DNA of 64,000 nt, taken from contig JAURWC010000022.1 in the NCBI GenBank assembly GCA_030655135.1, positions 248,001-312,000 of the forward strand. The letters are read 5' to 3'. The notes under the pieces are model-generated. The model saw only the letters and a list, made by a program, of their open reading frames with translations, had not been told where the DNA came from and made no database searches. Made by a program: the position numbers and the translations under genes. Shown piece by piece: positions 8,484 through 17,228 of this stretch. Position 1 is the first letter of the stretch. Each line of letters opens with the position of its first letter. This stretch comes from Hyphomicrobiaceae bacterium. GTDB taxonomy: Bacteria; Pseudomonadota; Alphaproteobacteria; Rhizobiales; Hyphomicrobiaceae.

Positions 8484-8660
8484 CCCTCTCCCCGTCCTAA
8501 CGGGGAGAGGGTTAGGGTGAGGGGCTGCCGCGAGCCGGGCGGCCAGATGAAGCTCAATTTTTACAGCAAAGCTGGGCAGCAAGGGCGCTGATCGCACCTG
8601 GCTTTAGTGCAAGAATCTGCCCCTCATCCTAGCCTTCTCCCCGCACGCGGGGAGAAGGGA
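8484..8660. repeat. CTCTCCCC-family inverted repeat element, copy 1
   Basis: About 177 bases bounded by two hairpins: CCCTCTCCCC...GGGGAGAGGGTTAGGGTGAGGGG on the left and GCCCCTCATCC...CTTCTCCCCGCACGCGGGG on the right. TTAGGGTGAGGGGC and GCCCCTCATCCTA are inverted copies. A second copy of nearly the same size is at 27661. Confidence 0.75.
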
Positions 8661-8694
8661 CCTGGCGGCGCAAGCCGAAGCGATCAAATTTCAA

Positions 8695-9300
8695 TTATGG
8701 CGCCGGGGTCGCAGCTGGCGCTTTTGCTTTTTCGATCGCGGGGAGCAGTTGCGTCTTCAGGCTTTGCTCGGTGATGGCGCCGACGTGCTTGTAGACGATC
8801 TCGCCGCGGCCGTTGACGATGAAGGTCTCCGGCGTACCGTAGACACCCCACTCGATGCCGTTGCGGCCGCGCGCGTCCGTGCCGACGGCCGCATAGGGGT
8901 TGCCGTAGCGGCCGAGGAAGCGGATGGCGTCGGCCGGGCTGTCCTTGTAGTTGATGCCGTAGACGTCGACGCCGGCTTCCGTCTTGAGCTGGTCGAACAG
9001 CGGATGCTCTGCGACGCACGGCGCGCACCACGACGCCCAATAGTTGACGACGGAGACCTTGCCGGCCGTCAGCTTCGCGTGGTCGAAGAGCGGAACCGGC
9101 TTGCCGTCGCTGAGCCCTTCGAGCACGGCCAGCTGCAGCTGCGGCGCCGGCTTGCCGATGAACGCCGAGGGAAGCTTTGAAGGATCGCCGGTCTGCAAGG
9201 CGAGCGCGAACAGCGCCGCAACCGCGCCGAAAATAAGCACGGGCGCGACGACCCAGCTGATGCCGCCGCGTTTGCCATCGAGCGTGGGTGTGGCGGTCAA
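8695..9300 (-). CDS. ccmG: Thiol:disulfide interchange protein, cytochrome c maturation (CcmG/DsbE)
   Basis: Membrane-anchored periplasmic thioredoxin that keeps apocytochrome c cysteines reduced for heme attachment. 201 residues with one N-terminal transmembrane segment (about 15-36), then a thioredoxin fold with WASWCAPC (CXXC about residue 93), GINYKD and the CcmG-specific YGTPETFIV with its cis-Pro. It overlaps ccmD by four bases. The Ala-Pro-rich tail is unremarkable. Confidence 0.93.
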   Translation of the reverse strand: MTATPTLDGKRGGISWVVAPVLIFGAVAALFALALQTGDPSKLPSAFIGKPAPQLQLAVLEGLSDGKPVPLFDHAKLTAGKVSVVNYWASWCAPCVAEHPLFDQLKTEAGVDVYGINYKDSPADAIRFLGRYGNPYAAVGTDARGRNGIEWGVYGTPETFIVNGRGEIVYKHVGAITEQSLKTQLLPAIEKAKAPAATPAP

Positions 9301-9479
9301 GGCGTGTCCTTTGCCGGCGATGATGCCCCGCGTCGCGTGACGCCGCGGCGTTCGAGGTCGGCGAGCTGCTGTTTCTGGCGGCTGCCGTCATACAACAGCC
9401 AACCGATCAGCGTGGCGAGGACGATCGTTTCGGCGGCATACGAGGCCCAGATGAAAGCGGCGTGAGGTCCGAGGTCCAT
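9297..9479 (-). CDS. ccmD: Heme exporter protein CcmD
   Basis: Small single-span inner-membrane protein needed to release holo-CcmE from CcmABC. 60 residues: MDLGPHAAFIWASYAAE is the typical CcmD start, followed by one transmembrane helix (about 17-31) and a charged cytoplasmic tail. It lies five bases after ccmC and overlaps ccmG by four, so the three are co-transcribed. Confidence 0.9.
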   Translation of the reverse strand: MDLGPHAAFIWASYAAETIVLATLIGWLLYDGSRQKQQLADLERRGVTRRGASSPAKDTP

Positions 9480-9484
9480 AGTGT

Positions 9485-10249
9485 CTACTCCGCAGCGGCC
9501 GGAACGTGACCGCGCGCGGCGCGCTCGACCTCGGCCATGGTCAGCGCCTTGACGCGGCGGCGCAGGATTTCGTTACGCATGCCTTTGAGGTGCAGCACCA
9601 GGAACAAGATGGTGAAGCCGATGGCGCTGATGAGCAGCGGGCGCAGCAGATCGGGATGGATGGTCGAGCCGCCCATCTTCAGGACGCTGGCGGGCTGGTG
9701 CAGCGTGTTCCACCAGTCGACCGAGAATTTGATGATCGGCAGGATGACGACGCCGACGAGGGCGAGCACGGCGGTGAGCTTGGCGGCTGTCGCCTCGTCT
9801 TCGAGGGATGAGCGCAAGGCCATCAGGCCGAGGTAGAGGAAGAACAGGATCAGCACCGACGTCAGCCGCGCGTCCCACACCCAGTAGGTACCCCACATCG
9901 GCTTGCCCCAGAGCGAGCCGGTAATGAGCGCGAGCAGCGTGAAGGCGGCGCCGATGGGGGCTGCGGCCTTGGCCGAGACGTCGGCGAGCGGATGGCGGAA
10001 GACGAGCAGGCCGAAACTCGACAGGGCGATGATGGAATAACCCATCATGGCGAGCCAGGCGGCGGGCACGTGAATGAACATGATCTTGACCGTCTCGCCC
10101 TGCTGGTAATCGGGCGGGGCGACGAAAAAGGCCAGGTACATGGCGTAGCCCAGCGTGAGCGCCGCCGCGGCGGCGAGCCAGGGCAGAAGCTTGCCGGAAA
10201 GCTCCATGAAGCGCGTGGGGTTAGCCAGTTTCTGCGTGATGGTCTGCAT
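9485..10249 (-). CDS. ccmC: Heme exporter/transfer protein CcmC
   Basis: Six-span inner-membrane protein that presents heme to CcmE. 254 residues from the ATG at 10249 (an upstream TTG at 10255 is possible). The tryptophan-rich WWD motif is present as WGKPMWGTYWVWDARLT (about residue 115-130), and His residues in IFIHVPAAW-like and TLHQPASV positions are the presumed axial heme ligands. In related genomes ccmC directly follows ccmB; here ccmB ends 1.17 kb upstream with a plus-strand toxin-antitoxin pair between them. Confidence 0.95.
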   Translation of the reverse strand: MQTITQKLANPTRFMELSGKLLPWLAAAAALTLGYAMYLAFFVAPPDYQQGETVKIMFIHVPAAWLAMMGYSIIALSSFGLLVFRHPLADVSAKAAAPIGAAFTLLALITGSLWGKPMWGTYWVWDARLTSVLILFFLYLGLMALRSSLEDEATAAKLTAVLALVGVVILPIIKFSVDWWNTLHQPASVLKMGGSTIHPDLLRPLLISAIGFTILFLVLHLKGMRNEILRRRVKALTMAEVERAARGHVPAAAE

Positions 10250-10355
10250 GGCCAAGAGATCTAGAGCCTGACGCGCGCGGGCGCAATTTCAACTTGTACG
10301 GTTTGGCGCCTAGCGCGGGTTAAGCTTGCGTAATTTTGTCGATGGCGGCGGCGTA

Positions 10356-10383
10356 TTGACATTGTCATACGGACGTCTACTGT
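10356..10383 (+). promoter_or_regulatory. Putative promoter and operator of the TacA-TacT module
   Basis: TTGACA at 10356-10361 and TACTGT at 10378-10383 stand 16 bases apart, 25 bases before the antitoxin ATG. The small palindrome TGACA-T-TGTCA (10357-10367) overlaps the -35 and is a natural candidate for autoregulation by the ribbon-helix-helix antitoxin. Confidence 0.5.
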
Positions 10384-10407
10384 GTTGTCCAGAAGATCGG
10401 AGTTGCG

Positions 10408-10743
10408 ATGTCGACAGGACAGCACCTTAAAACGGCAAAATCGAGCACGGCCAAGGGGCTTGCGCAGAAGGGCGGATCTCCGGCCGAGCCGATGAGCCTG
10501 AGGATCGATGCAGAGACGCGATCGCTGATCGACCGCGCGGCGAATGTGCTTGGTCAGTCCCGGACGGACTTCATGCTGAGTAGCGCCCGCGACAGGGCCA
10601 CGGACGTTCTGCTGAGCCAATCTTTTTTCCTGCTGGAGGCGGAAGACTGGCAGCGCTTCAATGACACGCTCGATCAACCGCCGCCGCCGAATGCGAAACT
10701 GAAGGCATTGCTCGCGCGCAAGCCGCCCTGGACTGCTGGGTGA
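10408..10743 (+). CDS. DUF1778 ribbon-helix-helix antitoxin (TacA-like)
   Basis: A 111-residue antitoxin of the TacA/DUF1778 type. After a polar N-terminal tail the ribbon-helix-helix domain reads MSLRIDAETRSLIDRAANVL (about residues 29-48) and continues GQSRTDFMLSSARDRA. The C-terminal third (SFFLLEAEDWQRFNDTLDQP) is the usual toxin-binding segment. GTG of the acetyltransferase overlaps its stop codon, so the two are translationally coupled. The N-terminal extension of about 28 residues before the domain is longer than usual; an internal ATG at codon 29 is another possible start. Confidence 0.88.
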   Translation: MSTGQHLKTAKSSTAKGLAQKGGSPAEPMSLRIDAETRSLIDRAANVLGQSRTDFMLSSARDRATDVLLSQSFFLLEAEDWQRFNDTLDQPPPPNAKLKALLARKPPWTAG

Positions 10744-11267
10744 CGTCCGCCGCCCGTCCGGCTCTCACGAGACCGGTGACGCTCAAACCCGAGCACGAGA
10801 TCGACCAATTCGACTGCGGGCAAGCCGAGCTAAACAGCTGGCTGCACAGCTGGGCGCGCCGAGCGGCCGAGGCGGATACCGCTCGAATCTTTGTCGTCTG
10901 CCGGGGCGCCAGCCGCGTCGTTGGTTATTTTACCCTCTCGGCTGGAGCCGTTGCCCACCACAACACCACTGGGGGAAAAGCACCCAGAGCGCTCAGACAG
11001 AACGCGCCTGACCCTGTCCCGGTGCTTGTTCTCGGTCGACTGGCGGTCGACCTATCGGAGCAGCGTCAGGGATTGGGCGGCGCGCTGGTGGCTGAAGCCA
11101 TGCGCCGGGCGGCCCAGGCCTCCATGATTGTGGGAGCACGCGCCTTACTCGTGCATGCGCTCGATGATCGATTGGCCGGAATGTATGAGACGCTGGGCTT
11201 CAAGCGGTTTAACGAAGCGTCGCGAACTTTGTATTTGCCCACTCGGACGATCCGGGGCGCGCTTTAG
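10740..11267 (+). CDS. GNAT acetyltransferase toxin (TacT-like)
   Basis: TacT-type toxins acetylate the amino group of aminoacyl-tRNA and stop translation. The 175-residue protein starts at a GTG overlapping the antitoxin stop and shows FDCGQAELNSWLHSWARRAAE, ADTARIFVVCRGASRVVGYF, LGRLAVDLSEQRQGLGGAL (acetyl-CoA loop, about residues 98-116) and the C-terminal MYETLGFKRF with the catalytic Tyr region. All are characteristic of the family. The module is inserted between ccmB and ccmC in opposite orientation. Confidence 0.88.
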   Translation: MTSAARPALTRPVTLKPEHEIDQFDCGQAELNSWLHSWARRAAEADTARIFVVCRGASRVVGYFTLSAGAVAHHNTTGGKAPRALRQNAPDPVPVLVLGRLAVDLSEQRQGLGGALVAEAMRRAAQASMIVGARALLVHALDDRLAGMYETLGFKRFNEASRTLYLPTRTIRGAL

Positions 11268-11349
11268 GCCAAGCTGTAGATCCACCAAGCCCTGCTGCGA
11301 TACAGAATAGAACCGCTACACAAATCCAAATCTCAATTTTTCTGATCAT
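11209..11349 (-). CDS. Possible 46-residue single-span membrane peptide
   Basis: From the ATG at 11349 (GGGGG four bases upstream) a short frame reads MIRKIEIWICVAVLFCIAAG, a positively charged start plus one hydrophobic helix, then a polar tail, ending at TAA in 11209-11211. The last 59 bases are antisense to the toxin gene. It lies in the otherwise empty gap before ccmB on the ccm strand. No family is recognised. It could be chance, but the start, charge pattern and helix look like a small membrane protein. Confidence 0.3.
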   Translation of the reverse strand: MIRKIEIWICVAVLFCIAAGLGGSTAWPKARPGSSEWANTKFATLR

Positions 11350-11417
11350 ATCGCCCCCGTTGTCGATGACGGGAGTTTAAGGGAAGACAAATGGTGTGAC
11401 CCGAAGGCTGCGCCTGC

Positions 11418-12086
11418 CTACTGCAGCTGAACCCGCAGCGCTGCGGCCGCTGCTAGCGGCCCCAGAACGACGCTCGCCAGCGAGATTGCGCCCAGAATCA
11501 GGAGCGCGGCGTCGTAGCCGGAAGGGCCCATGGTGGCGGCGCTGATGGCGGAGATGCCGAAGATCAGCGTCGGGATGTAGAGCGGCAGGACCAGCAGCGC
11601 CAGAAGCAGGCCGCCACGGCGGGTGCGTAGCGTCAGCGCCGCGCCGATGGCGCCGAGGAAGCTGATGGCGGGGGTGCCAGCCAGCATCGTGGCGATCAGG
11701 ATGGGGTAGGTGGCGAGGTCCAGATTGAGCAGAATGCCGAGGACGGGAGCGAGCAGCGCCAGCGGAATGCCGGTCGTGATCCAGTGGGCCAGCGACTTGG
11801 CGGCGGCGACGGCTTCCAGCGGCAGCGGGCCCATGGCCATGACTTCGAGCGAACCGTCGTCGTGGTCGGCCTCGAAGATGCGCGGCAGCGACAAGAGAGC
11901 CGCGAGCAGCAGGGCGATCCACAGCACGCCGGCGGCGATGCGGGCGAGCAGGTTTAGGTCCGGGCCGAGGCCGAGCGGCATCAGGGCGATGACGATCAGG
12001 TAAAAGCCGAGCGCGGTGCCGAGCGCGCCACCTTCGCGGGTGGCTAGCAGGATGTCGCGCTTGAGCAGGGTCAGGAAGGCGCTCAC
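11418..12086 (-). CDS. ccmB: Heme exporter protein CcmB
   Basis: Permease of the CcmAB ABC complex, which drives release of heme-loaded CcmE. 222 residues with six predicted membrane segments. It shows the family start MSAFLTLLKRDILLATREGG, the FEADHDDGSLE loop (about residue 68-78) and the SLAHWITTGIPL segment. It overlaps ccmA by four bases. Confidence 0.94.
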   Translation of the reverse strand: MSAFLTLLKRDILLATREGGALGTALGFYLIVIALMPLGLGPDLNLLARIAAGVLWIALLLAALLSLPRIFEADHDDGSLEVMAMGPLPLEAVAAAKSLAHWITTGIPLALLAPVLGILLNLDLATYPILIATMLAGTPAISFLGAIGAALTLRTRRGGLLLALLVLPLYIPTLIFGISAISAATMGPSGYDAALLILGAISLASVVLGPLAAAAALRVQLQ

Positions 12087-12697
12087 GCGGCGCCCCCCAG
12101 TTTCAGTTCCTGAGGCGTGGCGAGGCCGAGGGGAATGTGCGTCGCGGCGAGTACGAGGCCGCCAGAGGCAACGTGCCGTTGAATGAGCTTGGCGAGGATG
12201 CCGGTGGAGGCGGCATCGAGCGAGACGGTCGGTTCGTCGAGCAGCCAGATCGGGCGATCGGCAACGAGCAGGCGGGCGAGGCCGACGCGGCGCTTTTGGC
12301 CGGCAGAGAGGTAGCCCGCGGCGATGGTCGTTAACGGCGTCAGGCCAAAGGCGTCCAACGCAGCATCGATGCGCGTGGCGTCAGCGCGGCCGCCGCCGAG
12401 GTATTCCGCCCAGAAGGCTAGGTTCTCTGCGACGGTCTGCTTCGCCTTCACGCCGTTGAGGTGGCCGACGTAGTGGCAGTGCTCGGCGATCGGCGTGTCG
12501 GCCTTGCCGCCATCCAGCCGCAGCGACCCACCCGCCAGGCTGAGAAAACCTGCAACGGCGCGGATCAGCGTGGTCTTGCCGGCGCCGTTCGGTCCAGTCA
12601 GCTGCAGCACATCGCCGGCGCGCACGTTGAACGAGGCGTTCTCTACCACCAGCCGCGAGCCGCGCGCGACAGCCACCTTTTCTGCGATCAGTTGCAC
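12083..12697 (-). CDS. ccmA: Heme exporter ATP-binding protein CcmA
   Basis: ATPase of the CcmABC(D) complex in cytochrome c maturation; cytosolic face of the inner membrane. 204 residues with Walker A GPNGAGKT (about 35-42), the signature YLSAGQKRRVGLARLL (about 128-143), Walker B WLLDEPTVSLDA and the H-loop ATHIPLGL typical of CcmA. First gene of ccmAB; divergent from acnA with 328 bases between. Confidence 0.95.
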   Translation of the reverse strand: MQLIAEKVAVARGSRLVVENASFNVRAGDVLQLTGPNGAGKTTLIRAVAGFLSLAGGSLRLDGGKADTPIAEHCHYVGHLNGVKAKQTVAENLAFWAEYLGGGRADATRIDAALDAFGLTPLTTIAAGYLSAGQKRRVGLARLLVADRPIWLLDEPTVSLDAASTGILAKLIQRHVASGGLVLAATHIPLGLATPQELKLGGAA

Positions 12698-13025
12698 GCG
12701 CGGGATTGCCTGATAGTGCCCGCAAGAGGGGCGGTTTGCCGCAAATATTGCCGTAAGGTGTAGCTGGAAGTTCGACGCGGCGGACTATATAAAGGGCACT
12801 GTTATGACTGCCAGCGCAAAATGGCGCTCCTAGATCATCACACGGCTCGGGACAGGTCCGTGTGAGACTAAGAACATCACCGCCGGCGCTCCGGCGGCGC
12901 GGCATGCACCAGGACGGGACCGGTGCGTTCTCCGAATGGCTTGAACTGGGCGGTAGCCGCTCAACTTGCCGCCTATCGGAAACTCCTTCAGTCCCCCATG
13001 GTGCATATGCCAGTTCGGGATCTAG
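12698..13025. other. Divergent ccmA/acnA intergenic region with two hairpins
   Basis: No gene is supported in these 328 bases. Two perfect 7-bp stems precede acnA on the plus strand: CACACGG/CCGTGTG (12839-12845 with 12858-12864) and CCGCCGG/CCGGCGG (12880-12886 with 12891-12897, loop CGCT). Neither is followed by a T-run, so they look like 5' leader structures rather than terminators. No convincing Shine-Dalgarno was seen before the acnA ATG. Confidence 0.5.
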
Positions 13026-15776
13026 ATGGAGGCTTCAGCCTTGAGCGCGAAACCCACTGCGGCTGCGACGCCGATCTCCCTCGATAGCTTCAACTGCCGC
13101 AAGACGTTGTCCGCGGGTGGTCAGACGTACGTCTACTATTCGCTGCCGGATGCGGAGAAGAACGGGCTTACGGGCATTTCCAAGCTGCCCTACTCCATGA
13201 AGGTGCTGCTGGAGAACCTGCTGCGCAACGAAGACGGGCGCTCGGTCACCAAGGACGACATCAGCGGCGTAGCAGCGTGGCTGAACGACAAGGGCAAGGC
13301 CGGCAAGGAAATCGGCTTCCGGCCCGCGCGCGTCTTGATGCAGGACTTCACCGGCGTTCCCGCCGTCGTCGACCTGGCGGCGATGCGCGACGGCATGACC
13401 AAGCTCGGCGGGGATCCGACGCGGATCAACCCGCTGGTGCCGGTGGATCTCGTCATCGATCACTCGGTGATCGTCGACGCGTTCGGCAGCGCGACGTCGC
13501 TGCAGCAGAACGTCGACCTGGAATATCAGCGCAACGGCGAGCGTTATAACTTCCTGAAGTGGGGCCAGGGCGCTTTCGCGAATTTCCGCGTGGTGCCGCC
13601 GGGCACAGGCATCTGCCACCAGGTGAACCTGGAATACCTGGCGCAAACCGTGTGGACCAACGAGATGACGGACGGCGCCATCGTCGCCTATCCCGACACG
13701 GTGGTGGGGACCGATAGTCATACGACGATGGTCAACGGCCTGGCCGTGCTCGGCTGGGGCGTGGGCGGCATCGAGGCGGAAGCGGCGATGCTAGGACAGC
13801 CGCAATCGATGCTGATCCCCGAAGTGATCGGCTTCAAGCTGACCGGCAAACTGAAAGAGGGCGTGACGGCCACCGACCTGGTGCTGACCGTGACGCAGAT
13901 GCTGCGCAAGAAGGGCGTGGTGAACAAGTTCGTCGAGTTCTTCGGGCCCGGCCTCGACAACATGACTTTGGCCGATCGCGCGACGATTGCCAACATGGCG
14001 CCGGAGTATGGCGCAACGTGCGGGTTCTTCCCCGTAGACGGCGAGACGCTGCGCTACCTCACGATGTCGGGACGCGACGCCGGCCGTATCGAGCTGGTCG
14101 AGGTCTATTCTAAGGCGCAGGGGCTGTTCCGCGTCGCCGAGGCCGCAGATCCGGTCTTCACCGATACGCTGGAGCTGGATTTGGGTGCCGTGGTGCCATC
14201 GATGGCCGGGCCGAAGCGGCCTGAAGGGCGCATCGCGCTGACCGACATCAAGAGCGGCTTCGCGACGGCGCTAGAAGGCGAATACAAGAAGGTCGGCGAA
14301 GGCGCCAAGAAGTCCGACGTCGAGGGGCGCGACTTCCAGCTGGGGCACGGCGACGTCGTCATCGCGGCGATTACCAGCTGCACGAACACGTCCAACCCGA
14401 GCGTGCTGATCGCCGCGGGTTTGCTGGCTCGCAATGCCGTGTTGAAGGGCCTCAAGGCCAAGCCGTGGGTGAAGACGTCGCTGGCACCTGGGTCGCAGGT
14501 GGTGGCGGCGTACCTGGAAAAAGCCGGACTGCAGACGTATCTCGATCAGGCCGGGTTCAATCTCGTCGGCTTCGGCTGCACGACCTGCATCGGTAACTCC
14601 GGGCCACTGCCGGCGGAGATCTCGCAGTCGATCAACGACAACGGGATCGTGGCCGCCGCAGTGCTCTCGGGCAATCGCAACTTCGAAGGGCGCGTCAGCC
14701 CCGACGTGCAGGCCAACTATCTCGCCTCGCCGCCGCTGGTGGTGGCGTATGCGCTGGCTGGGTCGGTGACCAAGGATCTGACGACGGAGCCGCTAGGGAT
14801 CGGCAGCGACGGACAGCCGGTGTTCCTCAAGGACATCTGGCCGGGGCTGCACGAGATCCAGCAGTTTATCGCCGACAACATTTCGCGCGAGCTGTTCAAG
14901 TCGAAGTACGACGACGTGTTCCAGGGCGACGAGAACTGGCAGGGTATCGAAACGAGCCAGGGCCTTACCTACGCCTGGCAGGATGCGTCGACGTACGTGC
15001 AGAACCCGCCCTACTTCGACGGCATGACCAAGACGCCGAAGGCCATTGGCGACATCCAGAGTGCGCGCATTTTAGGTTTGTTCGGCGACAAGATCACCAC
15101 CGACCACATCTCGCCGGCCGGTTCGATCAAGGCGGCGTCTCCGGCGGGCAAGTACCTGCTCGACAACGGCGTGCCGGTCGCTGACTTCAACCAGTACGGC
15201 ACGCGGCGCGGCAATCACGAGGTGATGATGCGTGGCACGTTCGCCAACATCCGCATCAAGAACCACATGGTGAAAGACCCGGCCGGCAACGTGAAGGAGG
15301 GTGGCTTCACCATCCACTATCCGTCCGGTGAGCAGATGGCGATCTACGATGCGGCCATGCAGTACCAGAAGGAACTCGTGCCTTTGGTGGTGTTTGCCGG
15401 TGTCGAGTACGGCAACGGTTCGTCGCGCGACTGGGCGGCCAAGGGCACGAATCTACTCGGCGTGAAGGCGGTCGTTTCGCAGTCGTTCGAGCGCATCCAC
15501 CGCTCCAACCTCGTCGGCATGGGTATCGTGCCGTTCACGTTCGAGGAGGGTACGAGCTGGGTGACGCTTGGGCTGAAGGGCGACGAAACGGTGACCATCA
15601 CCGGGCTGACGAGCGTCAAGCCGCGACAGAAGATGAGCGCGCACATCACGCGCCCGGACGGCACGTCGTTCGACGTGCCGCTGCTCTGCCGCATCGATAC
15701 GCTTGATGAGCTGGAATACTTCCGCAACGGCGGCATTCTGCACTACGTACTGCGGAACCTTGCTGCGGCAGCCTAA
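13026..15776 (+). CDS. acnA: Aconitate hydratase A
   Basis: TCA-cycle enzyme converting citrate to isocitrate with a [4Fe-4S] cluster; cytosolic. The 916-residue length fits AcnA/IRP1-type aconitases. Cluster cysteines are seen in [12 protein letters not shown] (about residue 450) and [14 protein letters not shown] (about 518), and the substrate-binding [11 protein letters not shown] is present in the C-terminal domain. HHTMVNGL-like [12 protein letters not shown] marks the catalytic N-terminal region. Monocistronic, divergent from ccmA. Confidence 0.97.
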   Translation: MEASALSAKPTAAATPISLDSFNCRKTLSAGGQTYVYYSLPDAEKNGLTGISKLPYSMKVLLENLLRNEDGRSVTKDDISGVAAWLNDKGKAGKEIGFRPARVLMQDFTGVPAVVDLAAMRDGMTKLGGDPTRINPLVPVDLVIDHSVIVDAFGSATSLQQNVDLEYQRNGERYNFLKWGQGAFANFRVVPPGTGICHQVNLEYLAQTVWTNEMTDGAIVAYPDTVVGTDSHTTMVNGLAVLGWGVGGIEAEAAMLGQPQSMLIPEVIGFKLTGKLKEGVTATDLVLTVTQMLRKKGVVNKFVEFFGPGLDNMTLADRATIANMAPEYGATCGFFPVDGETLRYLTMSGRDAGRIELVEVYSKAQGLFRVAEAADPVFTDTLELDLGAVVPSMAGPKRPEGRIALTDIKSGFATALEGEYKKVGEGAKKSDVEGRDFQLGHGDVVIAAITSCTNTSNPSVLIAAGLLARNAVLKGLKAKPWVKTSLAPGSQVVAAYLEKAGLQTYLDQAGFNLVGFGCTTCIGNSGPLPAEISQSINDNGIVAAAVLSGNRNFEGRVSPDVQANYLASPPLVVAYALAGSVTKDLTTEPLGIGSDGQPVFLKDIWPGLHEIQQFIADNISRELFKSKYDDVFQGDENWQGIETSQGLTYAWQDASTYVQNPPYFDGMTKTPKAIGDIQSARILGLFGDKITTDHISPAGSIKAASPAGKYLLDNGVPVADFNQYGTRRGNHEVMMRGTFANIRIKNHMVKDPAGNVKEGGFTIHYPSGEQMAIYDAAMQYQKELVPLVVFAGVEYGNGSSRDWAAKGTNLLGVKAVVSQSFERIHRSNLVGMGIVPFTFEEGTSWVTLGLKGDETVTITGLTSVKPRQKMSAHITRPDGTSFDVPLLCRIDTLDELEYFRNGGILHYVLRNLAAAA

Positions 15777-15794
15777 TAGCGCCGTACGTTTTTG

Positions 15795-15817
15795 GGGTCA
15801 GACCTGAGGTCTGACCC
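15795..15817. repeat. GGGTCAGACC/GGTCTGACCC palindrome
   Basis: Ten-base perfect arms separated by TGA, 18 bases after the acnA stop. It could act as a Rho-dependent or stabilising 3' hairpin, but there is no T-run, and the same element recurs at unrelated sites. Confidence 0.75.
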
Positions 15818-16018
15818 TTCTCACACGCCTTATGCCGCTCCGTTCATCGCCTTTCGGGCGTCTACGACATCGGCGCGGACGGGCCTCTGGCACCAATCAA
15901 GACTTCCTCGAGCGCGAACTCGTCTTTGCACGACTGTTCACCACCGTCATCAGCAGGATTTGTCGGGCGGGCCGGCGGTGCTAAAGTCGGCAGCACGGCC
16001 GATAGTCAGAGAGAACGA

Positions 16019-16789
16019 ATGTTGAAGCGCGTCGCGATTGGTCTGTTCATGTGCATCGCGGTGGCGATTGGTCCCGCGGGCGTCTCGCAGGCGCAGATGG
16101 AGCCGGGCTCGGCGACGGCATCGCGGCCCGTCACAGCGGTGATCGAGCTGTTCACCAGCCAGGGCTGTTCGTCCTGCCCGCCGGCGGATGCACTGTTGAA
16201 GGATATCGCGGCGAGCCACAAGGACGTGATGGCGCTCTCGCTGCCCGTCGACATTTGGGATTACATCGGCTGGAAGGATACCTTGGCGTCGCCAAAGAAC
16301 TCGGAGCGCCAGCGTGCCTATTCACGGCTGTTGGGATCCGGCCCGGTCTACACGCCCCAGGTGGTGATCAACGGCGTCGCGCAGGCAATCGGTTCGGATT
16401 CACGCGAGATCGACGCAGCCATGGAGAAAGCCAAGGGCGCTCTCGGCAGCAAACATGTGCCGGTGCGACTCTGGCCACATCGCAACAGCGTCATCATCGA
16501 GATGGGTGATGCGCCAGCCAACATCGAGGTCAAGGAATCGACGATTTGGCTGGCGGTCGTGCAGAAGTCGGTCGACGTGCAAATTCAGCGCGGCGAAAAC
16601 GAGGGCTCGACGCTGACCTACCACAACGTCGTGCGCGAACTCACTCCGGTCGGGGTGTGGACGGGGAAGGCGGCGACCATTCAGCTGCTGCGATCTGCCT
16701 TCATGCGCCCAGACATCGAGGACATCATCGTCCTCATCCAGGAGGCCGACTACGGCCCCATCATCGGCGCGGCCTGGCTGGGGCTGTAA
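16019..16789 (+). CDS. DUF1223 thioredoxin-like secreted protein
   Basis: A 256-residue exported protein with a signal peptide (about residues 1-26, ending VSQAQ). The DUF1223 domain begins VIELFTSQGCSSCPPADALL, a thioredoxin-like fold with a CXXC pair, and continues with the family's VDIWDYIGWKDTLASP and YTPQVVINGV (about residues 75-125). The function is unknown; a periplasmic redox role is inferred from the CXXC. ATG at 16019 is chosen because the signal peptide starts there and GAGAG precedes it. Monocistronic. Confidence 0.88.
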   Translation: MLKRVAIGLFMCIAVAIGPAGVSQAQMEPGSATASRPVTAVIELFTSQGCSSCPPADALLKDIAASHKDVMALSLPVDIWDYIGWKDTLASPKNSERQRAYSRLLGSGPVYTPQVVINGVAQAIGSDSREIDAAMEKAKGALGSKHVPVRLWPHRNSVIIEMGDAPANIEVKESTIWLAVVQKSVDVQIQRGENEGSTLTYHNVVRELTPVGVWTGKAATIQLLRSAFMRPDIEDIIVLIQEADYGPIIGAAWLGL

Positions 16790-16802
16790 TCCCTGTAATC
16801 CC

Positions 16803-17102
16803 TTAGAATTGCGAGTAGAGCTTCTGCTGCAGCGCGCGGCTGTCGGCGTTGCGATCTTCCGAAACCTTCTCGTAGTACGCATCGAGCTCGACGCGCTGAT
16901 CGCTTTTTGCGATGTCATCATCTTGCTCGGAAGTTGCAACTTCGAACAGGGGCCCGACGCGCACCGGCTGGAACTTGTCCGCGGGTTCGGTGCCGGGTAC
17001 CGGAACGGCCTGCGCCGCATACGAGACGGGCGGCTGGACGGGAACGGTGCGGCTGAGCTCGGCCGACTCGGATGCTGAAATCTGCTGAATACCGGGGACC
17101 AT
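16803..17102 (-). CDS. Hypothetical protein, 99 residues
   Basis: No family recognised. The start MVPGIQQISASESAELSRTV is preceded by AGGAAG at a normal distance, so translation is credible. The first half is Pro/Val-rich and looks disordered; the second half is charged and helical (QDDDIAKSDQRVELDAYYEK). No signal peptide or membrane segment. It lies 127 bases downstream of another unknown Pro-rich protein on the same strand, and the two may form an operon. Both share short VPV and TVP-type Pro/Val runs. Confidence 0.6.
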   Translation of the reverse strand: MVPGIQQISASESAELSRTVPVQPPVSYAAQAVPVPGTEPADKFQPVRVGPLFEVATSEQDDDIAKSDQRVELDAYYEKVSEDRNADSRALQQKLYSQF

Positions 17103-17228
17103 ACTGGTCTTCCTTTTCGATACGCGATTGATGCCGTCAGGTTAGGGATAGGCGGGCTAACGGGGCGATAAACGGGCCTTTAAAATACGATCGAACTTGC
17201 CCGGGGGCGCCGCCAAGTTGTGCGGCAG

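Larger units (their letters stand above)
8323..8694. other. Intergenic stretch occupied by two repeat elements
   Basis: No gene is supported between ohr and ccmG. The 372 bases hold a CCATGGCC-family element (8356-8471) and a CTCTCCCC-family element (8484-8660), listed separately; little unique sequence remains. Confidence 0.7.

Noticed and set aside
12839-12960. acnA leader as a known structured RNA (SRP, 6S or tmRNA)
   Set aside because: The conserved core of SRP RNA (GGTCAGG..GGAAGCAGCC) and other signature sequences are missing.
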